Positions 8,236-16,882 of a DNA stretch of 64,000 bases are shown here, one piece after another. The stretch spans positions 1 to 64,000 of the forward strand of contig NZ_JACJRJ010000011.1 in the NCBI RefSeq assembly GCF_014697195.1, given 5' to 3'. Both the position numbers and the translations under genes were made by a program. This DNA comes from Cylindrospermum sp. FACHB-282. GTDB lineage: Bacteria > Cyanobacteriota > Cyanobacteriia > Cyanobacteriales > Nostocaceae. Numbering within the stretch: position 1 is the first letter of the stretch; each line of letters opens with the position of its first letter. The notes below the pieces were generated by a model. It was not told where the DNA came from. It saw only the letters and a program-made list of their open reading frames with translations, and did no database searches.

Positions 8236-9345
8236 CTATCGTTTCCTTGAAAATAACCGAGACTCACAATATGTTAGAATATAACTAAACAATACAATAC
8301 TTGACAAGTAAATGAGCGTAGTTACCCAATAATTTTGGATACCAATAGCTTTCATGGCACTAAATGCTGGACGAATGGGAGGGCTATGAAGTAGATAAAA
8401 GCTATAAGAAATACTACCTAAAAAAGCCAATATCTGATAAATGTAAGAAATATAGCTAGACATCAAAGCTATGATTGTTAAGCCAGTAAAGGCAGCAATT
8501 GCTAAAATTAAATCAAAGGCAATAGTCTTAATTTGTAATACTGGTGTCCAGTAAAGAAATATTCCTCCTACTGTGGATACCAAAAAAGTTATCCAAATAA
8601 GTGGATTTTTGAGAGTTATATTTTGGATATTCAAACCTTTATCTATCGACGTATTATAGGCGATTGTCATGCCCAAACAAAATTCTGCCAAGCGATTAGG
8701 AGCTAGCCCTAACATTAATACATAATTGTCTACTGAACCAGCAGTGATTAGCCTTGAAATTGCACAGATAAAAAAAGTAATTAATAAAAACTTTTTAATA
8801 TTTATTTTTATCATTAACAAAAATAACACTGGAAATAGGAAATAAAACTGCAAAATTAAACCAACGAACCAAAAAGCATCGGGCCCATACCAAAAATACT
8901 TGGGAAAAAATACTCGCAAACCCGTTATGCTTAATAAAAAACCTATGTCTAAAGGCATATCTGAATATTTACCAACAAGCGCTCCGGTGATAAAAAATAG
9001 AATATGAGCAACTATATATAAAGGATATATTCTCAGAAAACGTCGAAGAAAAAACTTTTTCCAGGGAAAGTCACTCCAGGCTATTGCAGAATCTATACGC
9101 TCTTTTTTCATGCCTAATGTCAAACCAATTCCACTCAATAGCAGAAAGATATTAACGCCTGAATAACCCAAACTTGCTAAAGTTCTAATGCTAAAAATAT
9201 TTTGATTTATAGGTAGTATTAGTTGGTCTACATGATACCAAGCAATCCAAATAATTGCCAATGCTCTAATGACCTCAAAAAGCTGAGAGCGGGAGCTATT
9301 GAAAAACTGGTTTTTGTCTTCTGATACTGGTAGTCTAAAATTCAT
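8236..9345 (-). CDS. Acyltransferase family 3 (OafA/YrhL-like) membrane protein
   Basis: A 369-residue integral membrane O-acyltransferase with about ten hydrophobic segments. Family hallmarks are the N-terminal RALAIIWIAWYHVDQL (conserved His of motif 1), SLGYSGVNIFLLLSGIGLTL, and FLRIYPLYIVAH. Such enzymes acetylate or otherwise acylate sugars at the membrane, usually from an acyl-CoA. In this locus it probably decorates the surface glycan (inferred). It is separated from the upstream glycosyltransferase by a 190-bp gap that holds a palindromic repeat and a 7-bp tandem repeat, so it may have its own promoter. Confidence 0.88.
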   Translation of the reverse strand: MNFRLPVSEDKNQFFNSSRSQLFEVIRALAIIWIAWYHVDQLILPINQNIFSIRTLASLGYSGVNIFLLLSGIGLTLGMKKERIDSAIAWSDFPWKKFFLRRFLRIYPLYIVAHILFFITGALVGKYSDMPLDIGFLLSITGLRVFFPKYFWYGPDAFWFVGLILQFYFLFPVLFLLMIKINIKKFLLITFFICAISRLITAGSVDNYVLMLGLAPNRLAEFCLGMTIAYNTSIDKGLNIQNITLKNPLIWITFLVSTVGGIFLYWTPVLQIKTIAFDLILAIAAFTGLTIIALMSSYISYIYQILAFLGSISYSFYLLHSPPIRPAFSAMKAIGIQNYWVTTLIYLSSIVLFSYILTYCESRLFSRKR

Positions 9346-9454
9346 TGTGATAAATTTTAATTAGCTGTTTCATTAGTAAATATGTAGGCACAAGTAATTA
9401 GATGATAGTGTACTCTGTGTTATGGCTTCTGTAAGGAACTCATAACTTGGTCAA

Positions 9455-9488
9455 CCCCTTCCCTACGGGACGCCAAAGGCGAACGGGG
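9455..9488. repeat. Short GC-rich interspersed palindromic element
   Basis: CCCC (9455-9458) and GGGG (9485-9488) enclose two small hairpins, CCC-TAC-GGG and GCC-AAA-GGC. The element is GC-rich in an AT-rich gap. Elements of this look are scattered between genes in Nostoc-like genomes. It is seen once here, so its repeat nature is inferred. Confidence 0.45.
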
Positions 9489-9490
9489 AA

Positions 9491-9530
9491 TTAAAAATTA
9501 AAAATTAAAAATTAAAAATTAAAAATTAAA
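9491..9530. repeat. 7-bp short tandem repeat (TTAAAAA)n
   Basis: Five perfect copies of TTAAAAA plus a partial sixth copy, between the acyltransferase gene and the GT4 gene. Heptanucleotide tandem repeats between genes are typical of heterocyst-forming cyanobacteria. No function can be read from it. A different 7-mer array occurs at 56753-56794. Confidence 0.9.
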
Positions 9531-9535
9531 GACAA

Positions 9536-10711
9536 TTAGTTGCTATTAATAATTTTTCCGTAAAGTACAACCATTTCCTGAGCTACACGATCCCATGTAT
9601 AATTTTCCATAACTACTTGACGGGCGCGATCGCTCATTTCCTTAGTCTCTTGGGGATGGCTGAGATATTGTTCTATAGCAGAGGCGATCGCTAAGACATC
9701 CAGTTCTGCAATGTAACCCAATTGGTGTTGTTGTACAACAGAAGCTAAAGCCACACCAGGGCTAACAAGAACGGGAACACCTACAGCCAAAGCCTCTAAG
9801 ACTGCGAGTCCGAAGTTTTCTGCGTGGGATGTGAGAGCAAATAAATCTGATCCTTGCAGGAAAAGGTTTTTGGTCTCCCCGGCCACAAATCCAGCAAAAT
9901 GAGTGCGTGAGCGAATGCCGGTTGAAATCAAAAGCGATTCAATTTCCGCTTCGTATTCTTGTGAACCACTACCTGCTAAAACGAAGGTAAAGCGGTGATG
10001 AGTGAGTTTACCTAAAGCGGGAATGAGATACTCTAAACCTTTCTTGGGATGAAGACGAGACAAAAACAAAATCACAGGTTCATCTGCTGGGACGTTAAGG
10101 TGTTGTCGAAGTAGATAGCGGACATGGGGAATGGGAGGAGGAATAGAGAGTCCGTGGGGTAAAACAAAGCTAGGGGCACTCAGAGCTAAACGGTAAACTT
10201 CTTGCTGTTCTTGTTGAGAGGTAAGGTGAAGCGCCCGACTATGGTTGAGGTTAGTCCGTTCGATCAAATGGAGATAAATCTGTTTTTTACCAGCGCTTTG
10301 TTGAAGTGACCATTCGCTGAGTTGTCCTAGGGGGCGGACAATATAGGGAATATTCTGAAAACGTGCGATCGCCATTGCAGCCGTAGAAGCATAGGAAAAA
10401 ATAGCGTGGACGTGTAGTAAGTCGTAATTAGAGACATTTTGCCATAACCATCTCGTTAGCTGACTAGAAAAAGCAAATTCTCTGATGGAGTTAACTTTAG
10501 GAGAAAAGCGAGGAAAAAACTGAACTGGTACTTGTTTGTAATCTATAAGTTTGCCAAGAGGTAAATCAAGTAAATCATTACCATTATCATTAGTGGTAGC
10601 AATTTCCGCATCAACACCTTGATTTCGCAGTGCTTTAACTGTTTCCAGTACTGCTTGACTGGGCCCACCTCGCACTGATGCTACTGAAGGAATGATATGT
10701 AGGATTTTCAT
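9536..10711 (-). CDS. GT4 family glycosyltransferase
   Basis: A retaining GT-B glycosyltransferase of 391 residues. The N-terminal acceptor domain opens MKILHIIPSVASVRGGPSQ. The C-terminal donor-binding domain has VILFLSRLHPKKGLEYL and the E-x7-E motif ENFGLAVLE. I start it at ATG 10711, which gives the canonical MKILH opening. The longer frame uses a TTG at 10741 and adds ten unrelated residues. The 15-bp palindrome at 10826-10858 separates it from the asparagine-synthase-like gene. Sugar unknown. Confidence 0.9.
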   Translation of the reverse strand: MKILHIIPSVASVRGGPSQAVLETVKALRNQGVDAEIATTNDNGNDLLDLPLGKLIDYKQVPVQFFPRFSPKVNSIREFAFSSQLTRWLWQNVSNYDLLHVHAIFSYASTAAMAIARFQNIPYIVRPLGQLSEWSLQQSAGKKQIYLHLIERTNLNHSRALHLTSQQEQQEVYRLALSAPSFVLPHGLSIPPPIPHVRYLLRQHLNVPADEPVILFLSRLHPKKGLEYLIPALGKLTHHRFTFVLAGSGSQEYEAEIESLLISTGIRSRTHFAGFVAGETKNLFLQGSDLFALTSHAENFGLAVLEALAVGVPVLVSPGVALASVVQQHQLGYIAELDVLAIASAIEQYLSHPQETKEMSDRARQVVMENYTWDRVAQEMVVLYGKIINSN

Positions 10712-10741
10712 AATTACCCGAAAATTTGACCTTAGATGCAA

Positions 10742-11053
10742 TTACATTAATTATGTAAAGCATGAGATAGTTTAATATAAATAATGTGATTAAATTCTAT
10801 TTGATTTGTGAACATAAAGGGACTCAGATACCCGACTTCTTAGAGAAGTCGGGTATCTTTGTGTTCAACCATGATTTAGGACTGCTATATAATACAAATA
10901 TGCGATATTTTCGGTTATAATCCATCCTTTGGAGATAGAATAAAAACTATCTATAATCTGTAACAGCTTGTTTGATTAATCGGATATATCTAGCTAGATT
11001 GAAATTCATAGCTAACCCTTTTTAAATTACTGTTATTGACTGATTAAGCTATT
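10742..11053. other. Intergenic region with palindrome
   Basis: About 310 bp between the asparagine-synthase-like gene and the GT4 gene. The only clear structure is the 15-bp perfect palindrome listed separately. The rest is AT-rich with no coding fragment or RNA gene that I can support. Confidence 0.5.
10826..10858. terminator. 15-bp perfect palindrome, terminator-like
   Basis: AGATACCCGACTTCT (10826-10840) pairs perfectly with AGAAGTCGGGTATCT (10844-10858) around the 3-nt loop TAG. T-rich bases follow on the plus strand. It lies between two minus-strand genes of the polysaccharide locus, so it could split the locus into two transcription units. The same kind of CCCGACTTCT hairpin is a widespread intergenic repeat in cyanobacteria, so it may be a mobile repeat acting as a terminator. 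Confidence 0.7.
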
Positions 11054-12868
11054 TTACCCAGTTATTTGCTGTAACCAATGGTCAAGAATTGCCAGACTCC
11101 AACGGCGATACCATAGTTTTAGGTCTATATCTTTGCTCAGTTCATGGGATGGAAAATAATCACTCCACTCTTGATCAATCCACTGCTGAAAAGGAAAAAA
11201 GAATCCTCGCTTTGGGCGATCAAGCAACCAACTTGGTAACTCAGAAACGGCTTGGATTAATAACTGTTTACTTGGCGCCAGGCGCATTGCACTGGGAATA
11301 GAGGCGATCGCTTCGAGTAAAACACGATCAACTAAAGGTACTCGCAACTCTAAACCATTAGCCATACTCATAACATCGCTGTCTCGCAACAACTGGTTAC
11401 GCATATAACAAGTCAATTCTAACACACTGACTTCATCTTCTAAAGTAGGCAGATTTGTGGTTAGGTTTATATCCTGCAAAATACCTCCTTCCCCAATTGG
11501 GGGTTGAGTCCAGGAATCTTTGCAGTAATGCTGAGTAATCTTCGCGGCTTCTCTTTGGGAGAAAATACCCCTAAAACTGCGGTAAGCTCCTACAGTTGTG
11601 GGCTTTTGCTGTAAAAAATCTCCTAACCGCTTCAGCCGTGGCGATTTTCCCCAAGAAGCTAAACTCCTACCAAGGCTGGTGCTGATTGGTTTAATCTTCT
11701 GTAATTGCTGACCCCAACGGAGCATTTTTGGTATTTGTTGAAATGTTTTATAACCACCAAATATTTCATCTCCTCCTAATCCAGATAATACTACTTTAGT
11801 CCCATCTTTATGGGCAACTTGGGAGACACAAAAAGTATTGAAACCGTCAATACTAGGTTGATCAATACTAGCTAAAAATTGAGGTAATAATTCTCGCCCT
11901 AAAGATGCTGTAACTTGATATTCTGTATGATGTGTATCAAATTCTTTAGCAATTCTTTGAGCAAGTGCCCCTTCATTCCACTCATTTTCTTCAAAGGCAA
12001 TTGAATAAGTACGTAAATCACCTTTTTGAGTTTGGCGTGCTAAAGCAACAACTGAGCTAGAGTCAATACCACCACTGAGAAATATCCCTACTGGCACATC
12101 ACTAATAAAGTGATTTTTAATAGAATCAATAAGAGCATTACGAACTTTTACCTTTGCCTCTGTTAGAGAAATTGTTTCATTCGTAAAATTAATTTTCCAA
12201 TACTGCTGCTGGGTTAGTTTATCTGCCTGCCAATGTAACCAATGGCCAGCTTCTAAACAGCGAATTCCTTCAATTAAGGTATCAGGTTCTGGTACTGTCC
12301 CACTGAGCAGATAACCATATAAACCCTGTGGATTTAAGGCAATAGTAGGCAGCTTAGAAGCTAGAATTGCTCTAATCTCTGAAGCGAATACTAAAGTTGA
12401 GCCAGATTGCCAATAGTATAGTGGTTTAATGCCTAAAGGATCGCGGGCAATAAAGCAGGTTTGTTTTTGGTTATCCCAAATAGCAAAGGCAAACATACCA
12501 CGCAAATTATTTACACATTCTGCTCCTTGACGCTGGTAAAGTTTTAGAATAACTTCAGTATCTGTATGTGAATAAAACTGCTCTCCTTGGGATTCTAAGG
12601 AATTTCGTAATTCTTGAAAATTGTAAATTTCCCCATTAAAAGTAATCCAGTAGCGTCCGTCAGGTGTAGACATCGGTTGATGTCCTGCTGTACTGAGGTC
12701 AATAATAGAAAGCCGAGTATGAGCAAAAGCAACTTGTTTATTTGGGGAGATATAAATTCCTTGGTCATCAGGCCCACGATGCTGTAGGGCGGTTTGCATC
12801 CTCAAAATCAAGGGTTCCAAGTTGTTTTTTATTTCCCTTGTAGTTAAAACTCCGGCAATGCCACACAT
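11054..12868 (-). CDS. asnB: Asparagine synthase (glutamine-hydrolysing)-like amidotransferase
   Basis: A 604-residue two-domain enzyme. The N-terminal class II glutaminase domain starts MCGIAGVL, so Cys2 becomes the N-terminal nucleophile, and continues with QHRGPDDQG and FNGEIYNF. The C-terminal ATP-pyrophosphatase domain has the PP-loop SGGIDS at 265-270 and GLGGDEIFGGY near 364-374. All catalytic landmarks are present. It may make asparagine, but homologues embedded in polysaccharide loci can amidate sugar acids such as uronates, and that is at least as likely here. The symbol refers to the family. Fragments of a decayed glycosyltransferase lie just upstream. Confidence 0.85.
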   Translation of the reverse strand: MCGIAGVLTTREIKNNLEPLILRMQTALQHRGPDDQGIYISPNKQVAFAHTRLSIIDLSTAGHQPMSTPDGRYWITFNGEIYNFQELRNSLESQGEQFYSHTDTEVILKLYQRQGAECVNNLRGMFAFAIWDNQKQTCFIARDPLGIKPLYYWQSGSTLVFASEIRAILASKLPTIALNPQGLYGYLLSGTVPEPDTLIEGIRCLEAGHWLHWQADKLTQQQYWKINFTNETISLTEAKVKVRNALIDSIKNHFISDVPVGIFLSGGIDSSSVVALARQTQKGDLRTYSIAFEENEWNEGALAQRIAKEFDTHHTEYQVTASLGRELLPQFLASIDQPSIDGFNTFCVSQVAHKDGTKVVLSGLGGDEIFGGYKTFQQIPKMLRWGQQLQKIKPISTSLGRSLASWGKSPRLKRLGDFLQQKPTTVGAYRSFRGIFSQREAAKITQHYCKDSWTQPPIGEGGILQDINLTTNLPTLEDEVSVLELTCYMRNQLLRDSDVMSMANGLELRVPLVDRVLLEAIASIPSAMRLAPSKQLLIQAVSELPSWLLDRPKRGFFFPFQQWIDQEWSDYFPSHELSKDIDLKLWYRRWSLAILDHWLQQITG

Positions 12869-12899
12869 AAATTTAAGTAATTATAATTTTTCGTATTAT

Positions 12900-13002
12900 C
12901 TGAAAGGATGGCTTGGTAAACTTCAATCAACCTTGTGGCTATTCTGTCCCAAGGATATTGTTGAACAGCAGAGGCGCCAGTCATTAATTGTGGTAATTGC
13001 GG
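12900..13002 (-). pseudogene. C-terminal remnant of a GT4 glycosyltransferase
   Basis: In one minus-strand frame the sequence reads ...LMTGASAVQQYPWDRIAT and then RLIEVYQAIL. This is the end-of-protein signature of GT4 enzymes (compare ENYTWDRVAQEMVVLYGKI in the neighbouring gene at 9.5 kb). An in-frame TAG stands just upstream at 13006-13008, and the frame runs on into asnB before stopping at 12844. No start codon or donor-binding domain is left. The upstream GT4 gene (13105-14253) has its own complete C-terminus, so this is a separate, decayed copy. Confidence 0.65.
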
Positions 13003-13104
13003 TATCTACTTCCCTTTGTCCACAGGTTGATATTCATCAGTCCTACAAAGAACAGTTGGATATGGTAAGTTTCTCACCCCAGCAAACTTTTTTGGTAATT
13101 GACA

Positions 13105-14253
13105 TTAGCTAGACTGAAAATAATTTTCTAGATAACCACTAAGAGTGTGTTGAAAGCGGTCAAAACCAAATTGATCAATTACCTTGCTTCTCAATTGTTC
13201 TGGTTGATAGAGTAAGGGATTGGGATAAATTCCCTGTACTATTTGAATCAAAGTTTGGGCAATCGCCTCTGTATCATCCGGATCAACAAGTGCGCCTAAT
13301 TCTCCCTGACAGAGGGCATCTAACGCCCCATCTTTGTTACCTCCAAGGGTAGGTTTACCACAGGCAAGTGCTTCTAGATAGACAATTCCAAACCCTTCAC
13401 CTTTGCTAGGCATCGCAAAGACGTCACAAAGATTGTAATGGTCACCTAGTTCTTTATCACCAATGTAGCCAGTTAAAGTTACACAATCTTGGAGTTGAAA
13501 TTGAGAAATTAACTGTTCAACTCGGAGTCTGTCATCTCCCTCACCTACCAAAACATAATGAATATCGGGGATAGCTTGACGAATTTGGGGTAAAGCAGTC
13601 AGAATTTTGTCGTAGCCTTTGTACTGCTCTCTCGTGGAAAGGCGAGCTACAGTGAGGATAACAGGCTGTTTAGGGTTTAAGCCATATCGTTTTAGAAGGA
13701 TAGTCGGCTTGGGTGCAATCCTAAAATTATCGGCATCAAAGGTATTGGGTAGAACTACAACTTTGTCAGGATCAAGGTCTTGTTCTTGGAGGAGGCGATC
13801 GCGAGTATAGTGACTAACAGCTAGAATTCGGTCAGCGTGCTTGAGAGCTATTTGTAAAGTCGATTTCTGAATATTCCAAGCTTCAATTCCGTGAGCTACA
13901 ACCCAGTAGGGGATGCCGATTAGCTGTTTCAATAGGTAAGCAGTAACACTAAAGTTGAGATGAGTCGAGAGGATCAGGTTTGGACGCTGCCAAAAACTAA
14001 GACTAATTATTTGGGTTGCGAAAGCTGGAGTGCGTAGGAATAAGGGCCAGTTGCCAGTCGGATGAAAGCACAGATTAGGTGATTTTGTTGGGACAACAGT
14101 ATCGTGCTTAATCAGAATGTCGTAGGTAAAATTGGGGTAGAGAGTTTGGAATGCGTTTAAACAGAAGCTGGAGTAACGTTGAATTCCTCCAGTATTGTTA
14201 AATAAGTCGGGTAGCCAGAAGTGGCAGTGGTATCTAGACTGAGGTTGGTGCAT
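13105..14253 (-). CDS. GT4 family glycosyltransferase
   Basis: A 382-residue GT-B glycosyltransferase. The N-terminus HCHFWLPDLFNNTGGIQRYS is typical of GT4 enzymes with a GG(I/V)xR loop. The donor domain has ILTVARLSTREQYKGYDKI, the loop LVGEGDDR, and E-x7-E as EGFGIVYLE with ALACGKPTLGG after it. It is transcribed after the polymerase-like gene with a gap of 47 bp. The sugar specificity cannot be read. The gap to asnB contains the glycosyltransferase remnant. Confidence 0.9.
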   Translation of the reverse strand: MHQPQSRYHCHFWLPDLFNNTGGIQRYSSFCLNAFQTLYPNFTYDILIKHDTVVPTKSPNLCFHPTGNWPLFLRTPAFATQIISLSFWQRPNLILSTHLNFSVTAYLLKQLIGIPYWVVAHGIEAWNIQKSTLQIALKHADRILAVSHYTRDRLLQEQDLDPDKVVVLPNTFDADNFRIAPKPTILLKRYGLNPKQPVILTVARLSTREQYKGYDKILTALPQIRQAIPDIHYVLVGEGDDRLRVEQLISQFQLQDCVTLTGYIGDKELGDHYNLCDVFAMPSKGEGFGIVYLEALACGKPTLGGNKDGALDALCQGELGALVDPDDTEAIAQTLIQIVQGIYPNPLLYQPEQLRSKVIDQFGFDRFQHTLSGYLENYFQSS

Positions 14254-14300
14254 GACTCCAGCTTGTTCTCTATATATTTCTCGTCAAGTTGAGCTTGCTT

Positions 14301-15698
14301 TTAGTCATAGTAGGTATATGGCTCAGGTGAACTCCTCTGTTCTCCACTAGCCTTACTTAGGTAAAATTGATTAATAATATAAACTAATACTACTGATGCG
14401 GATGTAGTAGCTACAACTTCTGCCAAGGCACCTCCTGGCTGAATCATGCCTAGTCCAGGTAAAAACCAGGATGTAAAGCCTACCCAATTACCACAGATTA
14501 ATTTTTTCCCAGCTACGATATCGATGATACGTATCACCGTGCCCAAGATGACAAATCCTAAAACTACGCCCCATGAACCAAAGTTAATATAAAACTCTAA
14601 AACCGAACCAACCCCTACACTGGTTCCATCAGCAAACTTCAGGCCTGTATATGTACTCACCAAATCCCCACTACCTCCTACTACTGGCTTATCTGGCCAA
14701 AGGAGACGAGGAACTACTGATATTGCTGCCTGCCAAAGGGTTTCGCCACCAGCATAATTCACCTGACCAGTAGACATATAATTGACAGCTTGGCCCACCA
14801 GTACATTCTGATTCAGCCGAATATCAATTAATTCTAGATGTTCTTGCTTGAACAGATTAATGAACTCAAAACTACTAGCTGTTTGCCACAACTGTTCAAC
14901 CCGTGAAGAGGCACTTTCTCCACCCCAAACTTTCGCCCGAATTTGATTGCGATCGCGGAAATAGGTAACAAAGACGGATAAACCAAACACTAGAGCCAGT
15001 AATGCGATGATTATGACTTTCCATCGCGGGCGATAAAAAATGAACACGAAAATCAGCACAACCAGAGCTGCTGCTGCACCAAAACCTATAAAGCCTAAAA
15101 TCAACACGGTAAATAAGGGCAGACAGCAGGTAACCGCTAGCCAAAGTTGAAGGGCTTGCTTATCACCCATGTACCAAGCTTTCCAGCAAGCCAAACATAA
15201 CCCCACAATGAACAGTGAGATGCCTGAAGTTGATAGGGCAGAGAAGCTAGGGATTCTAGCCAGAATAGGGTATAAGACAAAAGTGAAGAATAGCCCTAGT
15301 TCAATATAGGCTTTGGCAAGTTTTAAGTTCGGTTGGCGAGGAATCTCATATAACCAGCTAGGTTGAAGCACTTTTAGCACCCAAGGCGCCAGGATAGTGC
15401 TGCCCAATCCAAATCCTATGACACCATAAACAGTTTGGTTAAAACCAAGATACGTATTAGTCAAAGAGAAACCAGAATTTAGTATATAAGCAGAATCGGG
15501 TTTATACCAGGGGAAAGAATAGATCAGCCCTCCAACAAAGTGGAGCATGGATAGATTGAGCAAATAAATCAGTGGCAAACCCACACTTGGTAATTTTTTA
15601 TTCCAAAGACTGCCGCTTACTAAAATTACAACTACAACCCAAATGAATATCCAAAAACTTAACCACTGCTGCTGTTGCTCTGCTGTAAGCATATTCAC
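14301..15698 (-). CDS. O-antigen/exopolysaccharide polymerase-like membrane protein (Wzy-type)
   Basis: A 465-residue integral membrane protein with about eleven to twelve hydrophobic segments and one long soluble loop at about 245-335 (YFRDRNQIRAKVWGGES onward). The loop includes a PRLLWPDKP motif and GLKFADGTSVGVGSVLEFYINFG after it. This layout matches oligosaccharide-repeat polymerases of the Wzy/O-antigen-ligase superfamily. It overlaps the upstream GT4 gene by 4 nt (ATGA). Primary sequence in this superfamily is poorly conserved, so polymerase rather than ligase is inferred. Its coexistence with an ABC exporter is discussed as a finding. Confidence 0.7.
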   Translation of the reverse strand: MNMLTAEQQQQWLSFWIFIWVVVVILVSGSLWNKKLPSVGLPLIYLLNLSMLHFVGGLIYSFPWYKPDSAYILNSGFSLTNTYLGFNQTVYGVIGFGLGSTILAPWVLKVLQPSWLYEIPRQPNLKLAKAYIELGLFFTFVLYPILARIPSFSALSTSGISLFIVGLCLACWKAWYMGDKQALQLWLAVTCCLPLFTVLILGFIGFGAAAALVVLIFVFIFYRPRWKVIIIALLALVFGLSVFVTYFRDRNQIRAKVWGGESASSRVEQLWQTASSFEFINLFKQEHLELIDIRLNQNVLVGQAVNYMSTGQVNYAGGETLWQAAISVVPRLLWPDKPVVGGSGDLVSTYTGLKFADGTSVGVGSVLEFYINFGSWGVVLGFVILGTVIRIIDIVAGKKLICGNWVGFTSWFLPGLGMIQPGGALAEVVATTSASVVLVYIINQFYLSKASGEQRSSPEPYTYYD

Positions 15699-16882
15699 CC
15701 AAGCTTTTTCTTCAATAAATCTGTATGAATACTAACAAACTCAGCCGCCACCTCTGTCCAATCCCTTGGTTGAAAGTCCTGATAAATTCTCCATACCATT
15801 TGTGCCAATTCTTGCCGATGTTCATCACACCAATGTAATCGTTCTACAAAGCTTTCTGGGCTACGAATTGGCAAAACCCAGCCAGTTTTTCCTTCAACAA
15901 CTATGTCTGAACCTGAGCAATTTGTTGTTGTCAGAATCGGTAGACCAGTAGCTTGAGCTTGGGATAAAACTACTGCATAACCATCTTCAATAGTTGTAAA
16001 AATAAATATATCTGCCCAACTGTAAAATTTGGGCAATTCAAATTGAGGTTGCTTGGGAATAAACTCAATGTTTCCACTATTACTTTGGGCAAGGTCACTG
16101 GCTTCACTAGTAACAGTACCCACAAATTTAAATTGAAAATATCTAGCTCCTAATTCAGCTATTTTCACAAAATCGAGAGCGCCCTTTCGATATGAACAAG
16201 TACCAACCATCAACACACGTAAGGGTAGTTTAGAGACAATTCTGTGACACCGCTCTGCAATAACTTGCTGAACTGGACGAAATCTCTCTAATTGAGTACC
16301 TAAAGGTAAAACTTTGAGTTTCTCTGGAGTAATATCTTGATGGATAAAAGATTGTTGAGCAAAGGTGGAGAGTACAACAACTACATCAGCAAGCTGATAT
16401 TCTCGCTCTTCCCTCGCAATCATCCAGTTACTTGGCTTATCAACCGATACACCAGCCCGTTTTTCTTCATCTAAGAGAAGTTGAAATTGGGTGCGAATAT
16501 GGGCAGAACCTCTCACTAGAGATTTCACCACACACTTATCTGAGAGCGCCTGAAAAATCTCTTCCGCTACTCCGCTAAAAACATGTACACTATCATAGTG
16601 ATACTTTATGAGATTCCGAGCAGCCCACTTAGAGAATTCACAATGAATAAAAGCCTCAAAATCTGGAGTACCTAAAACTTCATGAAGTTTATGAAGAACA
16701 CGAGTTGAAAGACCATGTAGCAAAAATGTTTGGACAAATTTTTCGGGAATCCCAAATTTTTCAACAATGTTTTTGGGGTAATTTGTCAACAAAGTAACAT
16801 CATGACCCTGGTTAATTAGCTCCCGTGCCAAATCAAACCCATGAAAGCGACCATGCACTACAATTGCAATCTTAAGGCTCAT
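15695..16882 (-). CDS. GT4-like glycosyltransferase with a variant E-x7-E site
   Basis: A 395-residue GT-B protein opening MSLKIAIVVHGRFHGFDLA, with the donor-domain segment LRVLMVGTCSYRKGALDFVKIAELG. Where most GT4 enzymes have E-x7-E, this one reads EDGYAVVLS, so the second glutamate is Ser. The first glutamate and the following TGLPILTT turn are kept. It may still be active, since the first glutamate contacts the donor phosphate, or have a changed donor. It overlaps both neighbours by 4 nt and so is part of a tightly coupled run from 19.1 to 14.3 kb. Confidence 0.82.
   Translation of the reverse strand: MSLKIAIVVHGRFHGFDLARELINQGHDVTLLTNYPKNIVEKFGIPEKFVQTFLLHGLSTRVLHKLHEVLGTPDFEAFIHCEFSKWAARNLIKYHYDSVHVFSGVAEEIFQALSDKCVVKSLVRGSAHIRTQFQLLLDEEKRAGVSVDKPSNWMIAREEREYQLADVVVVLSTFAQQSFIHQDITPEKLKVLPLGTQLERFRPVQQVIAERCHRIVSKLPLRVLMVGTCSYRKGALDFVKIAELGARYFQFKFVGTVTSEASDLAQSNSGNIEFIPKQPQFELPKFYSWADIFIFTTIEDGYAVVLSQAQATGLPILTTTNCSGSDIVVEGKTGWVLPIRSPESFVERLHWCDEHRQELAQMVWRIYQDFQPRDWTEVAAEFVSIHTDLLKKKLG

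Noticed and set aside
12822-13112. Plus-strand open frame of 96 codons
   Set aside because: It overlaps the asnB start and lies opposite the glycosyltransferase remnant, whose minus-strand frame explains its openness. The product has no family-like features.
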